DNA from: Phycisphaeraceae bacterium
GTDB taxonomy: Bacteria; Planctomycetota; Phycisphaerae; Phycisphaerales; UBA1924
Reading direction: 5' to 3'
NCBI GenBank assembly: GCA_019636555.1
Contig: JAHBXH010000001.1
Coordinates: 2,018,928-2,082,927, forward strand
Length of the DNA stretch: 64,000 nucleotides
Shown: piece after piece, positions 7,948 through 18,082 of the stretch
Layout of the letters: every line of letters starts with the position of its first letter
Position numbering within the stretch: the first letter of the stretch is position 1
Made by a program: the position numbers and the translations under genes
Notes under the pieces: model-generated
What the model was told of the DNA's origin: nothing
What the model saw: only the letters and a program-made list of their open reading frames with translations
The model's database searches: none

Positions 7948-10900
7948 ATGGGCAAACTCTACAGAAACCTCTGCATCGTTCTTGCGCTCATCGTGTTCTT
8001 CGCCTGGCAGACCTATCCGCCCGGGGAGAAGCTGCGCCTCGGTAAGGACCTCGCCGGCGGCGTCACACTGATCTATCAAGTCGAGATCGGGCAGGATGAA
8101 GACGCAAAGAAAGTTATCAGCGACACGATCAAGATTCTGAAAGAGCGTGTCGATCCCGACGGGCTGCTCGAAATTGCGATGGTGAGCCAGGGCCGAGATC
8201 GAATCGAAATCTCGATGCCGCTTCCGCGCGAAGAGGTCAAGGATCTGAAGGCGAAGTTCGAGGACGAACTGCGGAGGCTCGGACGGACGACTCTGACGCG
8301 CGCACGCATCGCCGAATTGGAATCGCTCAAGGGTGACGAGCGAAGCAAGCGAATCTCGGAGCTGGCGGAAGGCAACGCGAAGCGCAAGGAACTGCTGAAC
8401 AAGCTGGTCGCGCAGCACGACGAAGCGGCGCTCCTGCGAAGCGAAATCGAGAAAGCAAAGACCGCCAACGCGCCGGTCTCGGAAATCGACGTTCTGGTGG
8501 ACAAAGCCGGCGAAGCCGAATTGAAAGTGGAGGAGACGACAAAGGCCGCGCTCGCGACGGTGTTACCTCCGGCGGAGATACGCCAGGCGCTCAATCTGTC
8601 CGACCGCAAACGCAGCATCGAAGATGCAAGCGGGCAGAGAATCGAATTGCCCAGCGCTCGAGAGCACGCGCTCAGCCGTATCCGCGAGTCGTACCCGGAT
8701 GCGAAAGATCAGCTCGATGCGGTGCTGGAGGCTTACGCCAAATACGCGAAGAAACGCACGACGCTGGATGACCCGCAGGACCTGATCCGCATGCTTCAGG
8801 GCGCCGGCGTTTTGAGTTTTCGGATCACGGTCGATCCCGGCCACCTGCCCGATGAAGCGCAGGTGCGTGAAGAGCTGCGGGAGAAGGGCCCTCGGGGCGC
8901 CAAGCCCCGCGAGACGATGTGGGCTCGCATCAATCAGATCGACGGTTGGTATCACAACGAACCGGAATTGCGTTTCCTCGAGTCCAACCCGGCGGAGTTC
9001 TTCCGGACGCGAAACTACGTCGTTGAGGAGTATCAGGGCCAGTACTACATGCTGGTCTGGGATGTCAAGGGCAGCCGGTTGACCAAAGCCGACGGTGACT
9101 GGGGCGTTTCGCGCGCCCAGGAGGGACGCGACCCAAGAGGCGTGCCCGCGATCGACTTTGTGATGGATGCGCGCGGCGCGACCAAGCTGGGCGAACTCAC
9201 GAAGAACCATGTGAAAGAGCGGATGGCGGTACTCCTCGATGACGAGGTGTACACGGCGCCCACGCTCAATTCGGCCATCAGCAAGAGCGGCCAGATCACC
9301 GGCGAATTCAGCTCCGCGGAACGTCAGTACATCATCCGCGTTCTCGCGGCCGGCTCGCTGCAAGCCAAGCTCAGCCCAGAACCGATCAGCGTGAGTTCGG
9401 TCGGCCCTGAACTCGGCGCCGACAACCTCGAAAAGGGGTTCAAGGCGGGCGTCGTCTCGCTCGTCGTCGTGTCGGCGTTCATGGTTGTCTATTACTTCGG
9501 CGCCGGCCTCGTCGCCGTGCTCGCTTTGTTTGCCAACGCGACTCTGGTACTCGGGGCGCTGTCGATGAACCACGCGGCATTCAGCATGCCCGGTATCGCC
9601 GCGATCATCCTGACTTTCGGCATGGCCGTTGACTCCAACGTGCTGGTGTACGAACGCATCCGCGAAGAAATACTGCGGGGTGCGGACACGAAAACCGCGG
9701 TCCGCATCGGCTTCGACAAGGCTTTCAGCTCCATTTTCGACGGCAACGTGACGAACCTGATCGTCTGCGTTGTTCTGGCGTACACCGGTACCGCCGAGAT
9801 TCGCGGGTTCGCGATCACCATGGGAATCGGTGTCGTTTCGACACTCTTTTGTGCACTGATATTCAGCCGCATTCTCTTCGGGATCCTGCTGGGCCTCGGC
9901 TGGAAGCGAGTCAACATGCTGCCGCTGGCCTGGCCGGGCTTGCAGCGGGCGCTGACTCCGAACGTGGATTGGCTCCGGCTCCGTCCGCTTTTCTTTGCGT
10001 TCTCCGCAACATATGTCGTCATCGGCCTTGGTCTTGTTTTCTTCCAGGGTAACGACATGCTCGACAACGAATTCCGCGGCGGCACCGCCGTCACGCTGGA
10101 ATTCAAGCCGAAGTCGCCGGGTTCGGAAGAACACGTGACGCTCACGCGCCCCGAAGTCCAGAATCGCATCGCGCAGATCGGACAAAACGCGCCCGTCGAC
10201 AGTCCTCTTCGGGAACTGCTCAACGCCGAAGTGCTCCCCATCGATCCGGAAAAAGACGGCGTAACGAGCTGGCGGTTTGCCGTGAAGACCATTTCCACGA
10301 AGAGCGATCAGATTCTCGAAGCCATCGTGGACAGCTTCACGGATGTCATGGAGCAGCAGCCGGCCTTGAAATTCGCGGGCTCGGCGTCCGACTTTGCCGA
10401 CGCGCCCGTCCATCGCATCTTCACCGGCGACCTCGGCTCAAACATCGGCGAAACACTTCCCCAGGGAAAGAACGTCGGAGATTCGATCGGCGGTGTCGCG
10501 ATCGTTCTCAACGACATCACTCCGCCGATTCCGCTCGCGACGTTGCAGTCACGCCTCGAAGCGACGCGAGGCAGTCCGGACTTTGCCGACACGCTTTCAC
10601 GCAAGCGGGCGGTCATCGCGACTTCCCCGGACGTGAGCGCCCTGACGTCCGCCGTCGTCGTCGTTGCCGATGAGAATCTAAAGGTATTCGATAACGAAGA
10701 AAAGTGGAAAGATCAGCTTGCCGGGCGCGAGTGGAAGCTCGTCGAGGCAGCGTTGACCGAGGCGCAGACCCCGGCCAGCGTCGTGATCTTCAGCCCGGCG
10801 ATCGCGGAATCGTTCCGTGCCCAGGCGATCGTCGCGACGACGCTGAGCTTCGCGCTGATTTCCATCTACATCTGGTTCCGATTCAAGAGCATGCGATTCT

Positions 10901-11406
10901 CCGTCGCGGCACTGATCGCTCTGGTGCACGACGTCGTGGTGGTCGTCTCCTGCCTCGCGCTGTCGCAGGTGCTCTATCGCCACTCTTCCACAGAACCGAT
11001 CGCGCAATCACTCGGGCTCCTTCCATTCCGCATCGACCTCAACATGATCGCGGCCCTCCTCACGATCGCGGGCTACTCGTTGAACGACACGATTGTCATC
11101 ATGGACCGCATCCGCGAGACCAAGGGAAAGAGCGCCGAGGCGGACTACGACATGATCAATACGGCCGTGAACCACACGCTCAGCCGAACGGTGATCACCG
11201 GCGGAACCACGCTTTTCTCCTGCATTGCGCTCTACGTGCTCGGCGGAGAAGGCATGCGGGCGTTCGCGTTCGCCTTGACCGTCGGCCTGCTGGTCGGAAC
11301 CTACTCCTCGGTCGGTGTCGCCGCTCCGCTGGTGTGGTCCGGCAAACGCCGGAAAGCCGATGAACAGGTCCAGCCGGTTCCCGGGACGGCTCTCGTGACG
11401 CGCTAG
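7948..11406 (+). CDS. secDF: Fused SecD-SecF protein-export membrane protein
   Basis: An 1152-residue fusion of SecD and SecF, which use the proton gradient to complete protein translocation through SecYEG. The SecD half starts with one helix and LRLGKDLAGGVTLIYQVEI (D1 motif), has a long charged coiled-coil-like insertion (nt ~8220-8770), the P1 domain, and the helices with GMAVDSNVLVYERIREE. The SecF half begins around nt 9965, shows NEFRGGTAVTLEF, and ends with GYSLNDTIVIMDRIRETKG and five further helices. The fusion occurs in many planctomycetes and Firmicutes. The gene sits after tgt and yajC. Start: ATG after a purine-poor leader, the only plausible one. Confidence 0.96.
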   Translation: MGKLYRNLCIVLALIVFFAWQTYPPGEKLRLGKDLAGGVTLIYQVEIGQDEDAKKVISDTIKILKERVDPDGLLEIAMVSQGRDRIEISMPLPREEVKDLKAKFEDELRRLGRTTLTRARIAELESLKGDERSKRISELAEGNAKRKELLNKLVAQHDEAALLRSEIEKAKTANAPVSEIDVLVDKAGEAELKVEETTKAALATVLPPAEIRQALNLSDRKRSIEDASGQRIELPSAREHALSRIRESYPDAKDQLDAVLEAYAKYAKKRTTLDDPQDLIRMLQGAGVLSFRITVDPGHLPDEAQVREELREKGPRGAKPRETMWARINQIDGWYHNEPELRFLESNPAEFFRTRNYVVEEYQGQYYMLVWDVKGSRLTKADGDWGVSRAQEGRDPRGVPAIDFVMDARGATKLGELTKNHVKERMAVLLDDEVYTAPTLNSAISKSGQITGEFSSAERQYIIRVLAAGSLQAKLSPEPISVSSVGPELGADNLEKGFKAGVVSLVVVSAFMVVYYFGAGLVAVLALFANATLVLGALSMNHAAFSMPGIAAIILTFGMAVDSNVLVYERIREEILRGADTKTAVRIGFDKAFSSIFDGNVTNLIVCVVLAYTGTAEIRGFAITMGIGVVSTLFCALIFSRILFGILLGLGWKRVNMLPLAWPGLQRALTPNVDWLRLRPLFFAFSATYVVIGLGLVFFQGNDMLDNEFRGGTAVTLEFKPKSPGSEEHVTLTRPEVQNRIAQIGQNAPVDSPLRELLNAEVLPIDPEKDGVTSWRFAVKTISTKSDQILEAIVDSFTDVMEQQPALKFAGSASDFADAPVHRIFTGDLGSNIGETLPQGKNVGDSIGGVAIVLNDITPPIPLATLQSRLEATRGSPDFADTLSRKRAVIATSPDVSALTSAVVVVADENLKVFDNEEKWKDQLAGREWKLVEAALTEAQTPASVVIFSPAIAESFRAQAIVATTLSFALISIYIWFRFKSMRFSVAALIALVHDVVVVVSCLALSQVLYRHSSTEPIAQSLGLLPFRIDLNMIAALLTIAGYSLNDTIVIMDRIRETKGKSAEADYDMINTAVNHTLSRTVITGGTTLFSCIALYVLGGEGMRAFAFALTVGLLVGTYSSVGVAAPLVWSGKRRKADEQVQPVPGTALVTR

Positions 11407-11478
11407 TTCGGCGTCGGCTTGCTGGGGAGCGTCTATCGGGTGCGGGCGATTGGGCAATGGCGCCCACGGAGGCCGGTC

Positions 11479-12138
11479 GTGGATCACCACGGCGGAAAGA
11501 TTGCTGCAGGGCTGCTCTGCCTGGTGATCGTTTGGATCATCGTGTTCTGGCTCTGGACTCCCACCGAAGCGAAGATCAGCTTTAGCACAGCGGATACGGG
11601 TAAGACCGAGCGGCTTGCGGACAACGGGAATCCCAAACCCCGGTTGCCGCCCACCGATCCGTTTCCGATGCCATCCAGGAAAGCAGAAACGGCGTCGGAG
11701 CCAAAGCCCGTGCGGCCCGAGAGCGGAGGAGTCGTTGCTCCCGAGTTCCTGGACTACACGGTTCAGCCCGGCGATACCTTTGCGTCGATCGCACTCAGGT
11801 ATTTTGGAAGTCGAAACAAGGCCGATGTGATCGCAAACGCTAATCCGCTCGTGGACCCGACGCGGATAAAGGCCGGACGCATTCTGCGCATCCCCCGCGA
11901 TCCCGCGAACATTCAAGGCAAACCCACGCCACGCTCACCCACGATAAGCGAGGAAATACCCACCGCGACGCGGACCCATACCGTCGTTCGGGGCGATACC
12001 TTGACGGGAATCTCCCAGAAGTACTACGGAACAATCAGGCAAATAGATTTCATCCTAAAAGCCAATCGCGAGGTGCTCAGTCGCGCGGACGAATTGCGGC
12101 CGGGTCAGGTCCTGAAGATTCCGCCGGCGCCTCAATAA
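11479..12138 (+). CDS. Membrane-anchored protein with two LysM domains
   Basis: A 219-residue protein with one N-terminal membrane helix (GLLCLVIVWIIVFWLW), a Pro-rich linker, and two LysM modules: DYTVQPGDTFASIALRYFG...GRILRIP and THTVVRGDTLTGISQKYYG...GQVLKIP. LysM binds N-acetylglucosamine-containing polymers, so it probably contacts peptidoglycan in the periplasm. Start: I prefer GTG at 11479, which has GGAGG 8 bases upstream and puts the helix at the N terminus; an in-frame TTG at 11419 would add 20 residues without an obvious ribosome-binding site. No catalytic domain is visible. Confidence 0.82.
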   Translation: MDHHGGKIAAGLLCLVIVWIIVFWLWTPTEAKISFSTADTGKTERLADNGNPKPRLPPTDPFPMPSRKAETASEPKPVRPESGGVVAPEFLDYTVQPGDTFASIALRYFGSRNKADVIANANPLVDPTRIKAGRILRIPRDPANIQGKPTPRSPTISEEIPTATRTHTVVRGDTLTGISQKYYGTIRQIDFILKANREVLSRADELRPGQVLKIPPAPQ

Positions 12139-12162
12139 TTGCTGCATGTGGAGATCGGCCGG

Positions 12163-13341
12163 TTGAGCACAGCTCGGGTGGATATCGCGATCATCGGGGG
12201 AGGCATCGCCGGTCTCTGGTGCCGTTGGAAGCTCGAGAACGCGGGCTACAGCACCGTGCTTCTGGAAAAGTCCAGGCTCGGCAACGGCCAAACCGCGGCG
12301 TCGCAGGGAATTCTTCACAGAGGCGTCAAATACGCGCTGGGACCTGACGCTGCCCACGCCGCGACCGCTGCGGAGGCGTCGGCTCGTGCATGGGATGATG
12401 CGATGTCCGGGGCCGGCGGTCCCAACCTTTGCGGGGTTGACATCGTTTCAGAGTCGATGCTGATGTGGACCGATTCCGGAATCATTTCGAAATTGACGGG
12501 CGCGATCGCATCCAAAGTGCTGACCAGTCACGTGGAAGCGGCGCGCTCCGCTGATATCCCGTCCCTTCTCGATGCTCGCGGACGAGCCGTCTATTGCGTT
12601 GCGGAAAGGGTGATCGAGCCGATCTCGGCGCTCCGAGCGTTGTTCGGGGCTGCAAATGGCCCGGTTGTTTCTGCGGAAGTCGAGACGATCGCCGCGGCTT
12701 CATCAGGAATGTGTTTAAGGTGGGGAGGCACGAAGATTGAGGCCGGCGCAGTCGTGCTGTGCGCCGGAGAAGGAAACGAAGCGCTCCTGCGATTGTTCGG
12801 CCAACCCGCGGAGCAGATGATGCAGCGGCGCGATCTGCACATGGTCTTTGGACGCGGCGCGCCCGAATTGCTCTTTGGTCACTGGATCGCCGCGGCTTCT
12901 GACAAGCCCCGCCTGACAATTACCAGCGCCCAAGCAGATGGCGCGATCACCTGGTATCTCGGTGGTGAACTCGCCGAGAGCGGCGTGTCCCGAAACGTTG
13001 ACGGGCAGATCGAAGCGGCGCGTGCCGAGCTCCGCCATTGCTTTCCGAAACTCGATTTCGACGATTGGGAATTCCGAACGCTGCGAATCGCCCGCGCTGA
13101 AGGGAAAAGCTCCTCGGGCAAAAGGCCCGATTCGCCGGTCGTGCGGCGAATCGCAGGCACAAATGCGATAGCCGTGTGGCCTACAAAGCTGGTGACGGCG
13201 CCCGCCGCGGCGGAGGAGGTGCTCGGAGTCGTTCGATCTATCTGCGAGCCGTCCGGTTCGGAATTGGGAGACATCGGACACTCCGATCGCCCCGTCTACG
13301 CTTCCATTCCTTGGCACTCTCACGCGCAAACTCAACACTGA
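12163..13341 (+). CDS. FAD-dependent oxidoreductase (DAO/glycine-oxidase-like)
   Basis: About 392 residues. The N terminus VDIAIIGGGIAGLWCRWKL is a Rossmann FAD-binding GxGxxG motif, followed by an acidic-residue strand (VLLEKS) and SQGILHRGVKYAL, which resembles the flavin-contacting segment of DAO-family enzymes. The C-terminal KRPDSPVVRRIAGTNAIAVWPTK fits the second FAD contact. Substrate is not predictable. Starts TTG 12139, GTG 12148, TTG 12163 and GTG 12178 are all in frame; TTG 12163 has GGAG 10 bases upstream. The aldo/keto reductase gene follows after 2 bp, so the two are likely one operon. Confidence 0.75.
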   Translation: MSTARVDIAIIGGGIAGLWCRWKLENAGYSTVLLEKSRLGNGQTAASQGILHRGVKYALGPDAAHAATAAEASARAWDDAMSGAGGPNLCGVDIVSESMLMWTDSGIISKLTGAIASKVLTSHVEAARSADIPSLLDARGRAVYCVAERVIEPISALRALFGAANGPVVSAEVETIAAASSGMCLRWGGTKIEAGAVVLCAGEGNEALLRLFGQPAEQMMQRRDLHMVFGRGAPELLFGHWIAAASDKPRLTITSAQADGAITWYLGGELAESGVSRNVDGQIEAARAELRHCFPKLDFDDWEFRTLRIARAEGKSSSGKRPDSPVVRRIAGTNAIAVWPTKLVTAPAAAEEVLGVVRSICEPSGSELGDIGHSDRPVYASIPWHSHAQTQH

Positions 13342-13343
13342 AG

Positions 13344-14165
13344 ATGGTCGCGCGACCGCTCGGCAAGACGGGCATCACGTTGAGTATCGTCGGCCTCGGG
13401 ACGGTCAAGTTTGGCCGCACGACCGGCCTGAAATACCCGGGCCGGGCGATGCTTCCCAGCGACGCCGAAGCTTCGGCGCTGCTTGATGCCGCGGAGCAAG
13501 TCGGTATCTGTGTTCTGGATACCGCTCCGGCCTACGGCGTGAGTGAAGAGAGGCTGGGACGCTTTCTGAAGCATCGCAAGCATCCTTGGTTCGTTGTTAC
13601 GAAAGCGGGCGAGCACTGGACCGGGAGTGTTTCGGTGTTTGATTTTTCGGAGAATTCGATTGCACAGAGCATCGATCGCAGCCTTGAGCGCTTATCGCTG
13701 CCTCAGCTCGGAAGCGTTCTGCTTCACTCAGACGGAGTCGCCGAGACCTCAAAGGACGGTTTCGACGGGGCGATCCGCGCGCTCCGCCGCGCGAAGGAAG
13801 CAGGCAAGGTTCGCACGATCGGCGCATCGCTCAAGTCCGCTGCCGGGGTCGCCCGGGCGATCGAATGGGCCGATGTGCTGATGCTCGAGATCGGCGACGA
13901 GGCGGCGATGAGAGACGCAGTGAACAGTGCCGCGGGGCGCGGCGTAGGAATACTGGTCAAAAAAGCGCTCGCGAGCGGTCATCTCGACAAACTCGGGACC
14001 GATCCCATTCGATCAGCGATGACGCGAAATCTCGCATTTCCCGGTGTCTGCAGCGTCATCGTGGGGACGACGAACGCGGAACACCTGCGGGAGAACTGCG
14101 AGGCCGCCGCTCGAGCGGCCGATGAGCTTGCCATGAATAAACCGGATACGGAGAGGCCAGCATGA
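13344..14165 (+). CDS. Aldo/keto reductase family protein
   Basis: A 273-residue TIM-barrel oxidoreductase. [25 protein letters not shown] is the typical N terminus; the catalytic set is visible as Asp in VLDTAPAYG, Tyr in the same motif, Lys in [10 protein letters not shown] and His in SVLLHSDGV. The C-terminal [14 protein letters not shown] matches the cofactor-binding end. The ATG at 13344 gives the conserved N terminus; an upstream in-frame extension would overlap the oxidoreductase. It overlaps the downstream decarboxylase by 4 bp (ATGA), indicating translational coupling. Substrate unknown. Confidence 0.88.
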   Translation: MVARPLGKTGITLSIVGLGTVKFGRTTGLKYPGRAMLPSDAEASALLDAAEQVGICVLDTAPAYGVSEERLGRFLKHRKHPWFVVTKAGEHWTGSVSVFDFSENSIAQSIDRSLERLSLPQLGSVLLHSDGVAETSKDGFDGAIRALRRAKEAGKVRTIGASLKSAAGVARAIEWADVLMLEIGDEAAMRDAVNSAAGRGVGILVKKALASGHLDKLGTDPIRSAMTRNLAFPGVCSVIVGTTNAEHLRENCEAAARAADELAMNKPDTERPA

Positions 14166-15133
14166 AGATTCGTCGAATCGTGGTGACGGGCGGCGCGGGT
14201 TTTCTGGGTTCGCATCTGTGCGATCGGCTGGTTGCGGCGGGCCATGATGTCATATGTGTAGACAACTTCTTCACCAGCCAGAAGAACACCATCGCGCATC
14301 TTCTTGGAAAACCGAACTTTGAACTGATCCGCCACGACATCACCCACCCTCTCTGGCTCGAAGTGGACGAAATCTACAACCTCGCGTGTCCGGCCGCGCC
14401 CGGGCACTATCAGTACAACCCGATCAAGACGATGAAGACGAGCGTTCTCGGCGCGATCAATCTGCTGGGCATGGCCAAGCGCTGTCGCGCCAAGATTCTG
14501 CAGGCCTCGACGAGCGAGGTCTACGGCGATCCGGAAGTGCATCCGCAGGCGGAGGCATACCGCGGCAACGTCAATCCGATTGGGCCGCGCGCCTGCTACG
14601 ACGAGGGCAAGCGTGCCGCCGAGACGCTTTTCTTTGACTACCTGCGGATGAACAAATTGAACATTCGGGTTGTGAGGATTTTCAATACCTACGGGCCGCG
14701 TATGCACCCTTTCGACGGGCGGGTGGTCAGCAACTTCATCCGCCAGGCGCTCGCAGGGCAGGATATTTCGATCTTCGGTGACGGTTCGCAAACCCGTGCT
14801 TTTTGCTATGTGGATGATCTGGTCGATGGTCTCATCGCGATGATGAACGGACCCGACAGCTTCCACGGTCCGGTGAATCTCGGCAATCCAAACGAGATGA
14901 GCATCAAATTGCTCGCCGAGACCATCATTGCGATGACCGAATCAAAGTCCCAGATCACGCACCGGGCGCTCCCCGCGGACGATCCAACTCAGCGCCAACC
15001 GGATATCACGCTGGCGAAGGCCAAGCTCAACTGGGAGCCAAAGATTCCGCTCGAGGCGGGGTTGACCAAGACTATTGAATACTTCCGAGGTCTGGATCTC
15101 GAGCAGTTTCGCGCTCCGACGCCGAATTTCTGA
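14162..15133 (+). CDS. UDP-glucuronic acid decarboxylase (UDP-xylose synthase) family
   Basis: A 323-residue short-chain dehydrogenase of the extended NDP-sugar type. [21 protein letters not shown] is the NAD-binding GxxGxx[14 protein letters not shown], the STSEVYGDP Thr/Ser region and [13 protein letters not shown] (YxxxK) form the active site; NTYGPRM follows. These are the hallmark sequences of UXS, which makes UDP-xylose from UDP-glucuronate for surface polysaccharides. A UDP-glucose dehydrogenase is not in the window. Translationally coupled to the upstream reductase by a 4-bp overlap. Confidence 0.9.
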   Translation: MKIRRIVVTGGAGFLGSHLCDRLVAAGHDVICVDNFFTSQKNTIAHLLGKPNFELIRHDITHPLWLEVDEIYNLACPAAPGHYQYNPIKTMKTSVLGAINLLGMAKRCRAKILQASTSEVYGDPEVHPQAEAYRGNVNPIGPRACYDEGKRAAETLFFDYLRMNKLNIRVVRIFNTYGPRMHPFDGRVVSNFIRQALAGQDISIFGDGSQTRAFCYVDDLVDGLIAMMNGPDSFHGPVNLGNPNEMSIKLLAETIIAMTESKSQITHRALPADDPTQRQPDITLAKAKLNWEPKIPLEAGLTKTIEYFRGLDLEQFRAPTPNF

Positions 15134-15141
15134 TCCCAGCC

Positions 15142-15681
15142 ATGAGCCGCACCTTGAGGCTCTTCGTCGCCGCGTATCCGCCGCTCCCGATCGTGGAGGC
15201 GTGGTTGGCGAGCGCCCGCTCGCTTCTCCCGACCGATGTCAGGCTCTCGACGCCGGAGCAGGTTCACCTGACTCTTGTGTTTCTCGGCGATCGCGAGGAG
15301 CGCGATCTTCCCGAGATCCGCGAGTCGATCCGTGCCGCGACCGCGGGCATCGGCGAAGCGCAGGTGGAAGCCCGCCAATTACAAATGCTTCCGGAGCGCG
15401 GTCCTCCTCGATTGCTCGCGGCCGTGACTTCGTTGCCGTCCTCTCTCGCGGAATTGCAAAGACGACTCGCACGACGGCTCGCGCTCCGATCTTCAAAACG
15501 CGACGAATTCCTGCCGCATTTCACCCTCGCGAGATTCCCGGGAAAGTCGATCAATCGACGCGCCGAGCGGCTCGCTCCCGAAAAGTTCGTGATTTCGGAG
15601 ATTCGGCTTGTCCGTAGCCGCTTGCTTTCTGCTGGAGCCGAGCACGAATCGGACAAAGCGTTCCCGCTACAGCCGGTGTGA
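15142..15681 (+). CDS. thpR: RNA 2',3'-cyclic phosphodiesterase
   Basis: A 179-residue 2H phosphoesterase. Both HxTx motifs are present: HLTLVFLGDRE (residues ~43-53) and HFTLARFPG in the C-terminal half, with LRLFVAAYPP at the N terminus as in ThpR/LigT proteins. The family hydrolyses 2',3'-cyclic phosphates and can ligate tRNA halves in vitro; the physiological role is unsettled. It follows the decarboxylase by 8 bp and precedes the S10 peptidase by 22 bp. Confidence 0.88.
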   Translation: MSRTLRLFVAAYPPLPIVEAWLASARSLLPTDVRLSTPEQVHLTLVFLGDREERDLPEIRESIRAATAGIGEAQVEARQLQMLPERGPPRLLAAVTSLPSSLAELQRRLARRLALRSSKRDEFLPHFTLARFPGKSINRRAERLAPEKFVISEIRLVRSRLLSAGAEHESDKAFPLQPV

Positions 15682-15703
15682 TCCTTTTCGGTACGATGCA
15701 GCC

Positions 15704-17260
15704 ATGAAGATCTATTGGCCGATTCTCACCCTTTCCGCACTTCTTCTTTGTCCTCTTTCCATCGCTCGACAAGGGGGCGACAAGAAGCCGGATCAGAAGC
15801 CCGACGTCAAAGTCAAAGACGATTCGAAAGACTCGGAAAAGGCACCCGTCGTGACCGAGCACGACATCACCATCGGTGGCCAGACGATTCATTACCGGGC
15901 GACCGCCGGTCTTATGCCTCAGGTCGATGACTTCGGCAAGAGCAAAGCGAGCATTTTCTACATCGCATACGAGAAGCTCGAGAAGTCCGGCTCCAACGGA
16001 GAGTGGGTTCGCCCTGATCAATCGAAGCGACCCGTCACCTTTACCTTTAACGGAGGTCCGGGTTCCAGTTCGGTTTGGCTTCACATGGGCGCGCTGGGGC
16101 CGCGCCGAGTCGTCTTCGGTGACGATGGTCAGGCTCCTGTTCCGCCCGCCACGCTCGTTGACAACGACCAGTCTTGGCTCGATCTCACGGACCTGGTTTT
16201 CATCGACCCCGTCAGCACCGGTTTCAGCCGAGCCGCGGAAGGCGAGGACGCGAGCAAGTTTCACGGACTAACCGAAGATGCCAAATCCGTCGCTGATTTC
16301 ATCCGGCTTTGGCTCGTCCGCAACGACCGCTGGCTCTCCCCCAAGTTTCTCGCGGGTGAGAGCTACGGAACTACCCGTGCCGCGGCACTCTCGGGTGATC
16401 TGCAGGATCGACTCGGGATCTATCTGAACGGCATCACCCTGATCTCGATGGTGCTCAACTTCCAGACGCTTTCATTCGACGCCGCGAACGACGACGCATA
16501 CTGGCTGTTCCTGCCGACGTATTCCGCAACCGCCTTTTACCACAAGAAGCTGAAGCCTCCGTTCGATCAGGAACTCGAGACGACGCTGCGGCAAGCGAGG
16601 GAATTCGCCGGGCACGATTACCTGCTCGCCCTCGCGAAGGGCGACGGGCTTTCGAAGGAAGAACGGGAATCAATCGCTCAGCGACTCTCCGATTTCATCG
16701 GCCTGAGCAAGGAGTACATCCTCCGCAGCAATCTTCGCGTGCCCATCTACTCGTTTACAAAGGAGTTGCTGCGCGATGAGGGCCGGACGGTGGGGCGGCT
16801 GGACAGCCGCTACCTCGGCTACGACGTCAACGACGTCTCGGACCGGACCGAGTACGACCCCAGTTACGCCGCGATTCTCGGCCCGTACACCGCCGCCCTC
16901 AACGCGTACGTGCGGGGCGAATTGAAATTCGAGTCCGACGTCAACTACGAGATCCTGACCGGGCGCGTGCGCCCCTGGAAGTTCCCTTCGAATTCGTCGT
17001 ATCCCGATGTCAGCCGTACACTCTCGGGCGCGATCAGTAGGAATCCTTATTTGCGCATCTCGATTGAGTGCGGCTACTTCGATCTGGCGACGCCTTTTTT
17101 CGCCAGCGAGTACACCGTGGACCACATGGGTTTGGAGCCGGCGCTGCGCAAGAACGTGCGCATGAACTACTACAAGTCCGGCCACATGATGTACGTGCGC
17201 AAGGAAGATCTTGCGGCGCTCAAGCAGAATGCCTCAAAGTTTTACTCTCAGGCCCCGTAA
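15704..17260 (+). CDS. Secreted serine carboxypeptidase (family S10)
   Basis: A 518-residue protein. The ATG at 15704 begins a signal peptide (MKIYWPILTLSALLLCPLSIA) followed by a Lys/Asp-rich linker. The S10 landmarks are FNGGPGSSSVWLHMGALGP (oxyanion hole), GESYGTTRA with the nucleophilic Ser, ECGYFDLATP with the catalytic Asp and YKSGHMMYV with the catalytic His. The enzyme should remove C-terminal amino acids outside the cytoplasm. An in-frame upstream extension exists but lacks a signal sequence and overlaps thpR, so I rejected it. Confidence 0.92.
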   Translation: MKIYWPILTLSALLLCPLSIARQGGDKKPDQKPDVKVKDDSKDSEKAPVVTEHDITIGGQTIHYRATAGLMPQVDDFGKSKASIFYIAYEKLEKSGSNGEWVRPDQSKRPVTFTFNGGPGSSSVWLHMGALGPRRVVFGDDGQAPVPPATLVDNDQSWLDLTDLVFIDPVSTGFSRAAEGEDASKFHGLTEDAKSVADFIRLWLVRNDRWLSPKFLAGESYGTTRAAALSGDLQDRLGIYLNGITLISMVLNFQTLSFDAANDDAYWLFLPTYSATAFYHKKLKPPFDQELETTLRQAREFAGHDYLLALAKGDGLSKEERESIAQRLSDFIGLSKEYILRSNLRVPIYSFTKELLRDEGRTVGRLDSRYLGYDVNDVSDRTEYDPSYAAILGPYTAALNAYVRGELKFESDVNYEILTGRVRPWKFPSNSSYPDVSRTLSGAISRNPYLRISIECGYFDLATPFFASEYTVDHMGLEPALRKNVRMNYYKSGHMMYVRKEDLAALKQNASKFYSQAP

Positions 17261-17366
17261 CAGCCGAAAACGCTTCCACGCGGAACCCCTGCGCACGGGG
17301 AACGTATGCGATCATGGCTGATCGCTTTCTCCGGCGCTCTGGGCTCCGGTCGACGGACGGAAGCGA

Positions 17367-18071
17367 ATGAAGCCTGGTGGGGCTCACTCGATGGGGACAT
17401 CTTCAAGCAACCCGGCGTCACTTTCACGGACTCTTGTGATTTCCGACGGTTCACTCGCCTCGCTGGTGGCATGTGCCGCAGCGAGAGAGGCGATCGTGAG
17501 CGCAGGCGGCGATGAGAAGGCCGCCAAACCGATCGTGCTCTTCATGCCCGTGGGCGACGAGACCAATCGGTCACGCCGCCAGTCCATCGAAAAGCAGGCC
17601 AAGCTCTACGAACTCGATGTCGCCGAAGCTCGCGGGGAACTCCGCGGTCCCGGCGCTCACGGTTCTTTTGGAGCGGGTTTGAGCGAGACGCTCAACCTGA
17701 TCGGCGCGACTTACCAGGCGGCGCAGCTCGGCTGCGATCTGGTTGTTTGGCCGGTTCAATTCCCCGGGGCTCCGGATGTCGAGAAGATCGCGCGCGCCGT
17801 CGATCGCGCTCTGCTCGTGACTCGGCTCGCCAGCCTCGACAGCGCCGAACACGGAAAGCCCGCAATCAAAGTCGATACTCCCTTTGCCGATCTCACCGAC
17901 AAGCAGATCGCAGATCTCGTGATCGACATGAACGTGCCGGTCGAACTCTGTTGGTGGTGGGGGGCCGGACCGAAGGATGAGCACGCGTTGCAGCGCGCCG
18001 AGCGCTGGATTCCGGTGCTTCAGAGCCTTGGGTGGTCGCCCGCTCGGAGCGCGAGCGCGACTTCCGCCTAA
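17367..18071 (+). CDS. Degenerate QueC/ExsB-like PP-loop protein
   Basis: A 234-residue protein that looks like a QueC homologue without its chemistry. The place of the PP-loop SGGxDS carries VISDGSLASLVA; then VLFMPVGDETNRSRRQSIEKQAKLYEL resembles the QueC strand-helix unit, GAGLSETLNLIGATYQAAQLGCDLVVWPVQ the middle, and KVDTPFADLTDKQIADLVIDMNVPVELCWWW the C-terminal recognition segment. The cysteine cluster that binds zinc in QueC is reduced to a single Cys in that last segment. Hence I doubt ATP pyrophosphatase activity; a regulatory or altered role is possible. The assignment rests on pattern resemblance only. Confidence 0.5.
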   Translation: MKPGGAHSMGTSSSNPASLSRTLVISDGSLASLVACAAAREAIVSAGGDEKAAKPIVLFMPVGDETNRSRRQSIEKQAKLYELDVAEARGELRGPGAHGSFGAGLSETLNLIGATYQAAQLGCDLVVWPVQFPGAPDVEKIARAVDRALLVTRLASLDSAEHGKPAIKVDTPFADLTDKQIADLVIDMNVPVELCWWWGAGPKDEHALQRAERWIPVLQSLGWSPARSASATSA

Positions 18072-18082
18072 CCTTCGGGCCT

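Noticed and set aside
8563..10413. A 616-codon frame antisense to secDF
   Set aside because: It is composed of the Arg/His/Asp-rich sequence expected from the complement of GC-rich coding DNA, within a highly conserved gene.
17265..17278. A LacI-type operator before the QueC-like gene (CGAAAACGCTTCCA)
   Set aside because: Two mismatches to the consensus and no sugar gene nearby; taken as chance.
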